From Companilactobacillus kimchiensis (GTDB lineage Bacteria > Bacillota > Bacilli > Lactobacillales > Lactobacillaceae): a stretch of DNA of 64,000 nt. The notes beneath the pieces are model-generated. The model saw only the letters and a list, made by a program, of their open reading frames with translations, did no database searches and had not been told where the DNA came from. Every line of letters begins with the position of its first letter. Position 1 is the stretch's first letter. Made by a program: the position numbers and the translations under genes. The DNA lies in contig NZ_JQCF01000008.1 of the NCBI RefSeq assembly GCF_001438805.1, positions 15,425 through 79,424 on the forward strand, read 5' to 3'. This document shows, in pieces, positions 8,515 through 17,635 of this stretch.

Positions 8515-9726
8515 ATGAAAGAAACACCGGAGAGAAAGAGAAGTTGGTTTTACAAATGGTTCTTAAATAACCAATTGACGGTGATTCTGGTCAACGTATT
8601 TTTGGTATTTTTGATCATATTTTTATTTTCAAAGATAAGTTTTGTTTTTCAACCCTTGGGTCAGATTTTGGGAATTACGATGCCGCCGGTTATTTTAGCG
8701 TTGGTATTGTATTATCTGATCAACCCTTTGATCAACGTCCTAGAAAATAAATTTCATGTTAATCGGATCATTTCTATTACTTTTGTATTTATTATTATTT
8801 TGGCACTATTGATTTGGGGTGTGATGTCCTTAATTCCATTCGTTCAGAGTCAAGTTGATTCATTGATTAAAAATTGGCCTCAGTATTGGAATTCTTTGAA
8901 TAATAGTTTACAAGATATGTTTTCCGATCCGAAATTACATTTGGTGAAGAAACGTCTAGTCGAGACAAATACTAGTGTTACTAAGAGCTTTGAGAAGTCG
9001 ATGGATCAGATTTTGCCACAGACAATGAACAATATTAGTTCAGCGGTCAGTGTTTTAACTAATGTGATCGTTATTCTGATGACAGCACCATTTATTCTTT
9101 TTTTCATGCTAAAGGATGATAAAAAATTTAAAGAATCCATCATTAAGTTCATGCCTGATCGGGTTAAAAAGTCTGTTGGAGATATGATCTCAGAAATCAG
9201 TCAATCATTGAGCTCATATATTACTGGTCAATTAACAGTTGCCTTCTGGGTAGCGGTAATGTTCTTTGTTGGTTATTTAATTATCGGACAACGTTATGCG
9301 TTAATCTTAGGTATTGTGGCAGGAGTCTTGAATCTAATTCCTTACATTGGTTCGACTCTAGCTTTGATTCCATCATTGGTAATTGCAGCCTTTATTGCAC
9401 CGTCGATGGTTTTGAAAGTTCTTTTGGTCTTTGTAATTGAGCAAACAGTTGAAACACGTGTAATCTCGCCAATTATTGTAGGTAACAAGATGCAGATGCA
9501 TCCAGTAACAACGATTCTGGTTTTATTAATTTCTGCCGGAATGTACGGTTTGGTAGGGATGATTGCTGGTATTCCAATCTTTGCCATCTTGAAGATCATC
9601 TGTGCGAGATTCTTTAATTGGTTCAAGCGTAATTCGACTTGGTACAGTGAAGAGGAATTGATTGAAGATCGAGAAGAACCAGCTGAACCTGAGGACACAG
9701 ATAGTTCTAAGAAAGTTCATAAATAA
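8515..9726 (+). CDS. AI-2E family (PerM-type) transporter
   Basis: This 403-residue membrane protein belongs to the AI-2E/PerM family, whose members include autoinducer-2 exporters and Na+/H+ antiporters, so the substrate is open. An N-terminal hydrophobic block (about 20-115) precedes a soluble stretch of roughly 85 residues, then five or so helices including the conserved NLIPYIGSTLALIPS and GNKMQMHP segments. The C-terminus is acidic (EEELIEDREEPAEPEDTD). GGGGAG lies 6 bases before the ATG. It stands alone between a divergent neighbour and the trmL promoter. Confidence 0.85.
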   Translation: MKETPERKRSWFYKWFLNNQLTVILVNVFLVFLIIFLFSKISFVFQPLGQILGITMPPVILALVLYYLINPLINVLENKFHVNRIISITFVFIIILALLIWGVMSLIPFVQSQVDSLIKNWPQYWNSLNNSLQDMFSDPKLHLVKKRLVETNTSVTKSFEKSMDQILPQTMNNISSAVSVLTNVIVILMTAPFILFFMLKDDKKFKESIIKFMPDRVKKSVGDMISEISQSLSSYITGQLTVAFWVAVMFFVGYLIIGQRYALILGIVAGVLNLIPYIGSTLALIPSLVIAAFIAPSMVLKVLLVFVIEQTVETRVISPIIVGNKMQMHPVTTILVLLISAGMYGLVGMIAGIPIFAILKIICARFFNWFKRNSTWYSEEELIEDREEPAEPEDTDSSKKVHK

Positions 9727-9738
9727 TTCAAAAACATG

Positions 9739-9767
9739 TTGTCTATACCGGACATATCGTATATAAT
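9739..9767 (+). promoter_or_regulatory. Promoter of the trmL leader
   Basis: TTGTCT at 9739-9744 and TATAAT at 9762-9767 are separated by exactly 17 bases, a strong housekeeping promoter. Transcription should begin near 9775, leaving about 140 bases of leader before trmL. Confidence 0.8.
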
Positions 9768-9843
9768 ATCTAGTGAGTTTTGCGTGTTATTTGTTTTTCT
9801 CAGAAGTGATTTTGACAAAAGCATGTAAACAAGAGGCTATACT

Positions 9844-9890
9844 AGCGCATGTCCTTGCCGTGGTTTTCACCGAGGAGATGCGCTTTTTTT
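9844..9890 (+). terminator. Intrinsic terminator inside the trmL leader
   Basis: AGCGCAT...ATGCGCT pairs around an inner TCC/GGA and CGG-type extension, followed by seven T residues. It lies between a strong promoter and the trmL start codon, so it either attenuates trmL or ends a separate small RNA of about 115 bases. Upstream leader blocks CTAGT and ACTAG, and GCGTGT and GCATGT, can also pair. Confidence 0.75.
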
Positions 9891-9914
9891 GTAAAAAGGA
9901 GAATAAACTAAATA

Positions 9915-10424
9915 ATGACTAATCATATTGCACTTTATGAACCATTAATGCCAGCTAATACTGGTAATATTGCCAGAACTTGTGCTGGTACTAATACCAA
10001 ACTACATCTTATTCGTCCGTTGGGTTTTAGTACTGATGATGCCCATATGAAACGTGCTGGTTTGGATTATTGGGAGAAAGTTGATATTACTTATCATGAT
10101 AGTTTAGATGATTTTATCGAATCTGTTCCCGATAAGAAATACTTATACTTGATTACCAAATTTTCTGATAAAATTTATAGTGACCAAGATTTAAGTGACA
10201 CTTCAGTTGATCATTATTTCTTATTTGGTAAAGAAACAACTGGTTTGCCAGAGGATTTCATGCGCAATAATCCCGAAAAGTGTTTGCGTATTCCAATGAG
10301 TGATAATATTCGCGCTTTGAATTTATCTAACAGTGCTGCTTTAGTAATCTATGAAGCTGTTCGTCAACAACATTTTGCAGGACTAGAATTAAGTCATCAC
10401 TATGATCACGATAAATTAGACTAA
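9915..10424 (+). CDS. trmL: tRNA (cytidine/uridine(34)-2'-O)-methyltransferase TrmL
   Basis: TrmL is a SPOUT-family enzyme that 2'-O-methylates the wobble base of leucine tRNAs. The 169-residue protein has the expected N-terminus [18 protein letters not shown], the LHLIRPLGF segment and the C-terminal SAM-binding trefoil knot ([10 protein letters not shown], then CLRIPM and [16 protein letters not shown]). AGGAG is 13 bases from the ATG, slightly far. It is expressed from a leader that contains an intrinsic terminator and is followed 11 bases later by the DUF1149 gene. Confidence 0.94.
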   Translation: MTNHIALYEPLMPANTGNIARTCAGTNTKLHLIRPLGFSTDDAHMKRAGLDYWEKVDITYHDSLDDFIESVPDKKYLYLITKFSDKIYSDQDLSDTSVDHYFLFGKETTGLPEDFMRNNPEKCLRIPMSDNIRALNLSNSAALVIYEAVRQQHFAGLELSHHYDHDKLD

Positions 10425-10435
10425 GGAGATAGATT

Positions 10436-10879
10436 ATGAAAATCAATAAAGGTGTAGTTACAGTTCAATCATTTCATTACGATATCGAGGCACCAACTGC
10501 TGATGTGAAAACTAATTTGAATATCAACATTGAAAAACCTGATCTTAAAGGTGAGGATGGCCAACCAATCAATGAGGATGAAGGAAAGATTTTACAAGTA
10601 GTTGTTCCTTTTGAAATTCATACTGAAAATGCTCCCTTTAAAGTTTCTGGTTTGATTGGACAAGTTGTTCAACCAGTTGGCTTCCAAGGTGAGATTCAAG
10701 ACCTTGATGCTAAACAAGTTCAACAATTGTCCCGTCCAGTGGTTGAATATATTGAAACCTTAACGTATCAAGTAACTAGTGTTACTTTGAATCACGGTGT
10801 ATCATTGAACTTTAACAATGATCCTGAAATTAAACCTAATGATGCTATGAAAGATTTAAAGAACAAAGAAAAGAAGTAA
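10436..10879 (+). CDS. DUF1149 family protein (SecB-like fold)
   Basis: The 147-residue acidic protein matches the DUF1149 family of lactobacilli and streptococci, which is grouped with the SecB-like superfamily. I recognise the N-terminal VVTVQSFHYDIE and the ILQVVVPFEIH and SRPVVEYIETLTYQVT segments. No signal peptide, membrane segment or catalytic motif is visible. AAGGAG stands before the ATG, and it shares the trmL transcript. A chaperone role is only suggested by the fold; function is unknown. Confidence 0.75.
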   Translation: MKINKGVVTVQSFHYDIEAPTADVKTNLNINIEKPDLKGEDGQPINEDEGKILQVVVPFEIHTENAPFKVSGLIGQVVQPVGFQGEIQDLDAKQVQQLSRPVVEYIETLTYQVTSVTLNHGVSLNFNNDPEIKPNDAMKDLKNKEKK

Positions 10880-10920
10880 AGAATTCTTTTAAGAATGCCA
10901 TCTTCCACAAAATATAGAAA

Positions 10921-10964
10921 AAACCTAAATAAACAGTCCAGTGGGGCTGTTTTTTTTAGGTCTT
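10921..10964 (+). terminator. Terminator after the DUF1149 gene
   Basis: AAACAGTCC and GGGCTGTTT pair around a short loop and are followed by T residues. An outer AACCTAAA/TTTAGGT block can extend the stem. Confidence 0.8.
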
Positions 10965-11014
10965 AAAAAAGGTATACTTTTAGATGATTGATTTTAAATT
11001 AATGTGAGGTACTT

Positions 11015-13405
11015 ATGATAAAAAAAAGGGCCAGTTCAAAGCCTAGAAAGAGAAAAAACACGGTCAATAATTCACGACTGATTAGATCAGTAGTCAGTCT
11101 GTTATGGATCATTTTATCGATTTTGGGACTTTTCAAGTTTGGTATCGTCGGTAAAACGTTTGATAATATCTATCGAATTTTCGTCGGTGACAGTTATCCA
11201 GTATTATTGATTATTAGTATTTTTGTTGGGGCAGTCATTATTGCCACGGGTCGAATTCCCGTTATGACGCCTAAAAGAAATTTTGGATTACTTTTCGTAT
11301 ATTTAGGAACATTAATTATTTTACATAGTATCTTTTTCTCCAGTATGTCGCTGTACCACAATTACAACTTAGTGACGTGGAATACTTTAGCAGCCGATAT
11401 GACCCAGGTTTCAGTTGAAGGTTCTGTCGGTGGGGGAATGATTGGATCGTATCTGTACAGTTTCTTCATGCCGATGTTTTCGAGTTTGGGAACATATTTT
11501 GTTACAGCTTTAATAATTTTTATCGGGATTTTAATGTTATTTAACGTAACCATGAAACAAGTGTCGATCGTAACGACTGATGTCTTGGTTTATTTCAAAC
11601 ATGGAGCAATTAAATTCAAAGATGTCATATCGGGGCACTATAACAATTATGTTGATCAAAGGGCATCTGATAAGAGCAAGCCGGATAAAAAGGTTCGCAA
11701 AACACCTGAACCGGTGGTCGAACGAGACAATGATAAGTTCAAAGATGTGAATAGTTTTGCACATAAACAAACGGAGCCAGCTGAAAAAGAGGATTCGGAT
11801 TTCCATATAGATATGCCTACTCCGGCTACGACTTCAGAACCACAGACTGGTCAAGCTGAAATTGTATCAAAACCTTATGGAATCGATGGTACTAAAGATA
11901 AGAATCTACCAGATCCAGTCAGTTTTAAAACTGGTGAAGTAACTGATGATAGTGATTATCAACTACCAAGTTCAGATCTTTTGAAACAAGTGCCACAAAC
12001 TGATCAGACAGCTGAAGTAAAGCTGATTGATGAGAATAAAGATAAACTCCGTCAAACTTTCAAAAGTTTTGGTGTTGACGTTGATGTCAAGAAGGCTAGT
12101 TTAGGACCAACGATTACCAAATATGAGGTTCAACCAGCTGTTGGGGTCAAGGTAAGTAAAATCGTCAATTTAGCTGATGATTTGGCTTTAGCCTTGGCAG
12201 CCAAGGATATTCGTATTGAAGCTCCAATTCCTGGTAAAGCTTTTGTCGGGATCGAAGTTCCTAATAAGACCATTTCTAGTGTTTCTTTTAGGGAAATCAC
12301 TGAAAATCAAAAAGATAAGACACATCCACTGATCGTACCTTTGGGGAAAGATGTTTCCGGAAATATTATTGAAGCTGACATTACCAAGATGCCCCATTTA
12401 CTAATTGCTGGTTCAACTGGTAGTGGTAAATCAGTTGCTATCAATACGATTATTACTGGTATTCTGATGAAATCGAAACCTAGTGAAGTAAAATTGATTT
12501 TGATCGATCCGAAAATGGTTGAACTGAATGTTTATAACGGTGTGCCACAATTATTGATTCCTGTAGTTACTGATGCCAGGCGCGCTGCTGGAGCATTGCA
12601 AAAAGCAGTTAAAGAAATGGAGCGCCGTTATAAATTATTTGCCGAAACTAGTCATCGTAATATTGGTGAATACAATGACGATGTTGATAAATTTAATGAG
12701 ACTGCTGAAGATGATAAAAAGATGGAACGTTTACCTTATATCGTCGTTATAGTTGATGAGTTATCCGATTTGATGATGGTTGCTGGTCATGAAGTTGAAG
12801 CAGCAATTGTTCGATTGGCACAGATGGCTCGTGCAGCGGGATTGCATATTATTATTGCTACTCAACGTCCCTCAGTAGATGTTATTACTGGTTTGATCAA
12901 AGCCAACATTCCATCACGGATTGCTTTTGCGGTTTCTAGTGGGATTGATTCGAGAACTATTTTGGACTCTGTCGGAGCTGAAAAATTGCTTGGCCGAGGA
13001 GATATGTTATTCCAACCAATTGGTAAGAGTAAACCGGTCAGATTGCAAGGAGCTTATATTTCTGAATCAGAAGTTGAGAATGTTGTTAAATTCGTAAGTA
13101 ATCAACAAGAGGCGGATTATGACGAGGATATGATTCCAACCGATGTGGATGATGGCAGTTCCAGTGATGATAAACCTGATGATGAATATTGGGATGATGC
13201 GGTGGAGATGATTGTTGAAAAGCAGTCAGCCAGTGTATCGATGCTTCAAAGAAGATTCAGTATTGGTTATAATCGTGCTGCCAGAATGGTTGACGAAATG
13301 GAAAATAAGGGTATCGTTGGGGCCTCAGAAGGTAGTAAACCGCGTAAAGTCCTAATTACGCCCGAACAACTCGAAACAATTAGAAAAAATCAGGTGAAAA
13401 ATTGA
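11015..13405 (+). CDS. ftsK: DNA translocase FtsK/SpoIIIE
   Basis: This 796-residue protein pumps chromosomal DNA during septation. Four membrane helices lie in about the first 190 residues, then a charged, low-complexity linker (about 200-335), then the RecA-like motor. The Walker A loop GSTGSGKS is near residue 466 and the Walker B segment is YIVVIVDELSDLMMV. IIATQRPSVDVITGLIKANIP is a family hallmark, and a winged-helix gamma domain ends the protein (SVSMLQRRFSIGYNRAARMVDEM split over about 735-790). It starts the chain ftsK-ymfF-ymfH-ymfI, overlapping the next start by four bases (TTGA). Confidence 0.95.
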   Translation: MIKKRASSKPRKRKNTVNNSRLIRSVVSLLWIILSILGLFKFGIVGKTFDNIYRIFVGDSYPVLLIISIFVGAVIIATGRIPVMTPKRNFGLLFVYLGTLIILHSIFFSSMSLYHNYNLVTWNTLAADMTQVSVEGSVGGGMIGSYLYSFFMPMFSSLGTYFVTALIIFIGILMLFNVTMKQVSIVTTDVLVYFKHGAIKFKDVISGHYNNYVDQRASDKSKPDKKVRKTPEPVVERDNDKFKDVNSFAHKQTEPAEKEDSDFHIDMPTPATTSEPQTGQAEIVSKPYGIDGTKDKNLPDPVSFKTGEVTDDSDYQLPSSDLLKQVPQTDQTAEVKLIDENKDKLRQTFKSFGVDVDVKKASLGPTITKYEVQPAVGVKVSKIVNLADDLALALAAKDIRIEAPIPGKAFVGIEVPNKTISSVSFREITENQKDKTHPLIVPLGKDVSGNIIEADITKMPHLLIAGSTGSGKSVAINTIITGILMKSKPSEVKLILIDPKMVELNVYNGVPQLLIPVVTDARRAAGALQKAVKEMERRYKLFAETSHRNIGEYNDDVDKFNETAEDDKKMERLPYIVVIVDELSDLMMVAGHEVEAAIVRLAQMARAAGLHIIIATQRPSVDVITGLIKANIPSRIAFAVSSGIDSRTILDSVGAEKLLGRGDMLFQPIGKSKPVRLQGAYISESEVENVVKFVSNQQEADYDEDMIPTDVDDGSSSDDKPDDEYWDDAVEMIVEKQSASVSMLQRRFSIGYNRAARMVDEMENKGIVGASEGSKPRKVLITPEQLETIRKNQVKN

Positions 13406-14676
13406 GAAAAACACTAGCAAAGAATATTTTCTTAAATATTAATCCAATTAAAAAATTTCGAACAATTAAAATTCAAATGGATTTTTTGCGACCATTAGAT
13501 AAAGAAGAAACCACTAGTCGTCGACTTTTGGCAAATGTAATGTCTAATTCGACTGAAGATTATCCTAGCTTTCAAGCGATAAATGATCGTGAAATGGAGC
13601 TATATGGATCAGAGATAAATGTTTTTACGCGTAATTTGTTGAATTTTAATGATTTAGCTTTCAGTGTAGAATTTGCTGACCCTAGTTTCTTGATCGATGG
13701 ACAGACTCAAGTTAAAGATAATTTGGATCTGTTGGGTGAAATTATTTTTAAACCTAATTTGGCTGATAATAAATTTGACGTCACAGCTTTTGATACGGAA
13801 AAAAGAAACTTAATGTCTAACTTGGTTTCAATTCAGGATAATCAAGATTTAGTTAGTTCCCTAGGTCTGGCTAAATTGATTTATCAAAATAATCCTAATC
13901 GTCAGGTACCAATCTTTGGTAGTATCGAACAATTAAATAATTTAACGAATGAAAAATTATTAGCAGCATATCGTGACGTCATCAAAAATGATACCGTTGT
14001 GATCAATGTGGTTGGGAATGTTGATGAAACGGAATTTCTCAAACAATTGACTGACAGTGACTTTTATCAACAAATGAATAATAACCGGAATGATTTGCAG
14101 ATAGAATTCGAAAAATTTGATGAATTGGTTAAAAAACCAGCTACTAAAATTGAACACAAACACTTAAATCAAAGCCGAATTTCTTTAGCATATGCGACTG
14201 AAAATCTGGCAAAAGATTATAGTCGTTTAGCACCCCAGATCATGAATCTTATTCTAGGTGGCGATGATCAATCGCAACTCTTTCAACAAGTTCGAGAAAA
14301 AAATAGTTTAGCTTACTCGGTTTCGAGTACTTATCAACCAATTAGTCATTTGGTAACGATCCAAGCTGGTCTGGATTCTGATTCGATCGATAAGGCTATG
14401 GCTCTGATCAATCAACAGATTGAATTTATTAAACAAGGTAAATTTACTGATGCTCAAGTGCAACATGCCCAAAAGGTAATGGTGACACGTCGAAAAATCT
14501 CAACTGATTCGATCCAATATTACATAATGCGTAGTATCTGGGAAACAGTTTATCCCAAGACTTTAATGACTGAGCAACAATTCCAAAGTGAATTAGAAAG
14601 TCTTGATAAGAAACACATTGCAAGTGTTGCAGAAAATATGCATACCATTGCTCAATATCAGTTGATTGGAGATTAG
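13402..14676 (+). CDS. ymfF: M16 family pseudo-peptidase (YmfF-like)
   Basis: The 424-residue protein has the fold and length of an M16 (pitrilysin) subunit, but the region that should carry the zinc-binding HxxEH reads RRLLANVMSN, with no such motif. It is therefore expected to be the non-catalytic partner of the following gene, as in two-subunit M16 enzymes. The C-terminal half has typical M16 sequence (VREKNSLAYSVSSTY). It starts at a TTG overlapping the ftsK stop, with AGGTGA upstream. The pair is conserved next to ftsK in Bacilli; the physiological substrate is unknown. Confidence 0.85.
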   Translation: MRKTLAKNIFLNINPIKKFRTIKIQMDFLRPLDKEETTSRRLLANVMSNSTEDYPSFQAINDREMELYGSEINVFTRNLLNFNDLAFSVEFADPSFLIDGQTQVKDNLDLLGEIIFKPNLADNKFDVTAFDTEKRNLMSNLVSIQDNQDLVSSLGLAKLIYQNNPNRQVPIFGSIEQLNNLTNEKLLAAYRDVIKNDTVVINVVGNVDETEFLKQLTDSDFYQQMNNNRNDLQIEFEKFDELVKKPATKIEHKHLNQSRISLAYATENLAKDYSRLAPQIMNLILGGDDQSQLFQQVREKNSLAYSVSSTYQPISHLVTIQAGLDSDSIDKAMALINQQIEFIKQGKFTDAQVQHAQKVMVTRRKISTDSIQYYIMRSIWETVYPKTLMTEQQFQSELESLDKKHIASVAENMHTIAQYQLIGD

Positions 14677-14677
14677 G

Positions 14678-15916
14678 ATGACGGAAAAATTAGAGAAACA
14701 AACTAAGAAGTTAGATAATGGTTTGCAGATCAGCGTAGTGCCGATGGCTGGTTTTAACCAAGTCTATGGATTAGCAATGACTAACTTTGGTTCAGTCGAT
14801 ACAGGAACAGAGAACGGGGTTTTACCATCTGGTGTAGCTCATTTCCTTGAACATAAACTGTTTGCCAAACCAGGGTACGATGTTTCAGAGAAATTCGCTG
14901 AATATGGTGCCAACTCTAATGCTTATACGAGTTATACCAAGACAGCTTATTTGTTCCAAACTTTGGAAAATCCTTATGATAATTTGAGAGTTCTTTTGGA
15001 TTTAGTTCAGAATCCTTATTTTACTGAGAAAAATGTGGCATCTGAACGTGGTATTATTGACCAAGAGATTCAAATGTACTTAGATATGCCAGAATGGGTC
15101 TTAGAGCAAAGAATTTTAGGACAGCTGTATCCGAATGACCCAATTGCTGAAGACATTGCAGGGTCCAGCAAATCGCTTCAGGAGATAAATCAAGTCAATC
15201 TATTGGAAACTTATCAACAGAATTATCGTCCAGATAATATGAACTTAGTTTTGGTTGGAGATGTTGATTTTGAAAAGGTTGAAAATATTGTAGAAAATTC
15301 TAATTTCCACACCTTGGAAACTCCCTTGAAAAAAACTTTCAATAAATTTGCACCGATTGGTGCTGGTGGTCAAGAAACAATGGACATCAGTCAAGCTCGT
15401 TCATCATATGGAATCAGAATTGACACTGAAATGACCGGCTATGATTTGGTTAGAAAACAATTTGAGTTGAACATGATCATGGAAACTTTAATCGGTGAAT
15501 CTTCTGGCAATTATCAAGAAATGAGTAAATTAAATCTAATTGATGATAGTTTTTCTTATAATGTGGTTGCAGAAAACAACTATTGTTTTATCATTATTAG
15601 TGGGTCAACTAATAATCCAGAACAATTTCAAGAATATTTAAGAAAACATCTTTCTTATGAAGCATTGAAGGAAGTTTTGACTGATGCAAAATTTGAGCGC
15701 ATTCAACGGGATGCCATTGGAGCATACTTATTTGCTCAAAATTCCCCTGAAGCAATTGCTAATCAAATGGCTGAGTTATATTTCTACGATGTTGATTATT
15801 TACAATTGGTTCAAATGATCGATTCAATTGACAAAGATGACGTGTTAAATATCGCTGAGAAATTCTTGAAAGATAATAATTGTACCTACTACAATCTTTT
15901 ACCAAGTGGGAAGTAA
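14678..15916 (+). CDS. ymfH: M16 family zinc metallopeptidase (YmfH-like)
   Basis: The 412-residue protein carries the active M16 zinc site: HFLEH at about residue 53 and the downstream glutamate in ERGIIDQEIQMYLD. It thus supplies the catalytic subunit to the preceding pseudo-peptidase. The frame is open from a TTG at 14666, but GGAG at 14668-14671 is 6 bases from the ATG at 14678, which also directly follows the ymfF stop (TAGGATG). No signal peptide is visible, so it acts in the cytoplasm. Substrate unknown. Confidence 0.9.
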   Translation: MTEKLEKQTKKLDNGLQISVVPMAGFNQVYGLAMTNFGSVDTGTENGVLPSGVAHFLEHKLFAKPGYDVSEKFAEYGANSNAYTSYTKTAYLFQTLENPYDNLRVLLDLVQNPYFTEKNVASERGIIDQEIQMYLDMPEWVLEQRILGQLYPNDPIAEDIAGSSKSLQEINQVNLLETYQQNYRPDNMNLVLVGDVDFEKVENIVENSNFHTLETPLKKTFNKFAPIGAGGQETMDISQARSSYGIRIDTEMTGYDLVRKQFELNMIMETLIGESSGNYQEMSKLNLIDDSFSYNVVAENNYCFIIISGSTNNPEQFQEYLRKHLSYEALKEVLTDAKFERIQRDAIGAYLFAQNSPEAIANQMAELYFYDVDYLQLVQMIDSIDKDDVLNIAEKFLKDNNCTYYNLLPSGK

Positions 15917-15919
15917 GTT

Positions 15920-16642
15920 ATGTATGCATTAGTTATGGGCAGTTCTGGAGATATTGGAACCAGTAGTGCCAAAAAGTTAGCCGAAAAAGGTTGGTCACTT
16001 TATCTACATTACAATCGCAATCGTGATCGGATCGAGAAGTTACGCACCGAGCTTGTGGAAAAGTATCCTAAGCAAGATTTTATTCCCATTAAGTTTGATA
16101 TGGAGAACGATGCTGTAACGGACTTAACGCAACAGATTTATTCATTGGATGCGGTTGTTTTTGCTCAAGGAAATACATATTACAAATTATTAGTGGATAT
16201 TTCAGAAGAAGAAATCGATTCATTATGGAAGATTCACGTGAAACTACCAATCCTAATCTTGAAACAATTACAAGATAAGTTGGCAGGGACACATCATGGA
16301 CGAGTGGTCTTTATTGGATCGATTTACGGAAAAATTGGTTCGGCCATGGAAGTGGTCTACAGTACTGTTAAGGGTGCAATGTCATCGTTTGCTGATGCTT
16401 ATGCAAAAGAAGTTGCATCCTTGGGGATGTCAGTCAACGTCGTGGCACCAGGAGCTGTAAACACTAAAATGAATACCCAAGAATTCTCTAGTGAGGATCT
16501 TGAAAGTGTTAAGGATGAAATACCGGCCGATAGGTTGGCAAATCCAGATGAAATAGCTGATTTAGTCAGTTATATTGTTAATATGGAATCAAATTATTTA
16601 ACTGGACAAACGATATATTTTGCCGGCGGCTGGTTGCTTTGA
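15920..16642 (+). CDS. ymfI: SDR reductase, YmfI type (EF-P 5-aminopentanone reductase)
   Basis: This 240-residue short-chain dehydrogenase has the NAD(P)-binding GSSGDIGTSSAKKLAEKG motif, the catalytic serine in FIGSIYG, and Tyr147/Lys151 in YSTVK. In Bacillus the gene at this position, ymfI, reduces the modification on Lys32 of elongation factor P to 5-aminopentanol. Synteny with the two M16 genes and the rodZ-like gene supports that assignment here. It could still be a general FabG-like reductase. It is 3 bases from ymfH, so it is co-transcribed. Confidence 0.82.
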   Translation: MYALVMGSSGDIGTSSAKKLAEKGWSLYLHYNRNRDRIEKLRTELVEKYPKQDFIPIKFDMENDAVTDLTQQIYSLDAVVFAQGNTYYKLLVDISEEEIDSLWKIHVKLPILILKQLQDKLAGTHHGRVVFIGSIYGKIGSAMEVVYSTVKGAMSSFADAYAKEVASLGMSVNVVAPGAVNTKMNTQEFSSEDLESVKDEIPADRLANPDEIADLVSYIVNMESNYLTGQTIYFAGGWLL

Positions 16643-16707
16643 GGTCGTTAGTAGTTGGATAATAATTTATGTTATACTTAGAAAAATTAGTTAATCGGTG
16701 GTAAATA

Positions 16708-17556
16708 ATGGACGAAATTGGCCAAAAGTTAAGAAATGCTCGTATCAAAAAGGGTTATACAATTGATGATTTACAACAAATCACCAAGATTCAAAAAAGA
16801 TATTTAATCGCTATCGAAGAAGGTCAATTTGATCACCTTCCTGGTGACTTTTATGTCAGAGCTTTCATCAAACAATATTCCGATGCAGTTGGAATTTCGA
16901 GTGATGACTTGTTGGAAGAATATAAGGCAGAGATTCCTAATTCTCAACCAACTCAAGAAAAATCAGCTCCTGAAGAAACAAAAACTCGTACTATTAAAGA
17001 AGAGTCAAATTCATTTTTCTCTAATTTAGGTAACTTCATTCCTCAAATCGTTGTTGGTATCGTGGTACTAGTTATTATCGGAGTAATTGCATTTGGTATG
17101 ATTCATCGGAATCAAAACGCCTCAGACGTTACGATTCCTAAGGATAATACAGCACAAACTACTAAGACAAAAAAGACGGCTAAGAAATCAGCTAAGAGTA
17201 CAACTCCTAAAAAAGCTGCTACTAAAGTTACTGGTGCCACAGTTAAGGAATCAGCTACGGCTGGTACTTACACTATTACAAATGCTCCAGCAGATGGCTT
17301 AAAGGTTGTTGTTGAAGGTAGTGGTGGTCAAGCTTGGATTCAATTCGGCGAAGGGAGTGCCACAACTTGGCAACAAGCTTTAGCTGCTGATGAAAAGAAA
17401 TCAACAACTGTGGCTAGTGATACAACAACATTTACTGTACAAACAGGTAATGTTAATAACACTAAGGTCACAATTGATGGTAAAGCAGTAGATTTATCTA
17501 AGTCTCAAAGCGGCAGTACGATCGTTAAGACTTTGACATTTAACATTGAAAAATAA
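16708..17556 (+). CDS. rodZ: RodZ-like cell-shape protein (YmfM), HTH plus membrane anchor
   Basis: The 282-residue protein has an N-terminal Cro/CI-type helix-turn-helix (residues about 4-65, IGQKLRNARIKKGYTIDDLQ...LPGDFYVRAFIKQYSDAVG). A single membrane helix at about 112-133 follows, then a Lys/Thr/Ala-rich linker and a C-terminal beta domain of the DUF4115 type (VVVEGSGGQAWIQF). This is the RodZ layout; RodZ links MreB to the wall-synthesis machinery. The gene is followed by a perfect terminator. Its first segment binds MreB rather than DNA in characterised homologues. Confidence 0.87.
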   Translation: MDEIGQKLRNARIKKGYTIDDLQQITKIQKRYLIAIEEGQFDHLPGDFYVRAFIKQYSDAVGISSDDLLEEYKAEIPNSQPTQEKSAPEETKTRTIKEESNSFFSNLGNFIPQIVVGIVVLVIIGVIAFGMIHRNQNASDVTIPKDNTAQTTKTKKTAKKSAKSTTPKKAATKVTGATVKESATAGTYTITNAPADGLKVVVEGSGGQAWIQFGEGSATTWQQALAADEKKSTTVASDTTTFTVQTGNVNNTKVTIDGKAVDLSKSQSGSTIVKTLTFNIEK

Positions 17557-17598
17557 AATAATGGTGTCTAATCTTTTAAGGGTAGACACCATTATTTT
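17555..17598 (+). terminator. Terminator of rodZ
   Basis: AAAATAATGGTGTCTA and TAGACACCATTATTTT are perfect 16-base complements with a 12-base loop. The hairpin begins at the rodZ stop codon. Confidence 0.92.
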
Positions 17599-17635
17599 AT
17601 TGAAAATTAATGATTCAAATTTGGAGGATATTTAA

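Noticed and set aside
9739-9914. T-box, SRP RNA or 6S RNA in the trmL leader
   Set aside because: The conserved T-box TGGNACCGCG and the SRP loop sequences are absent, and the region is too short and differently paired for 6S RNA.
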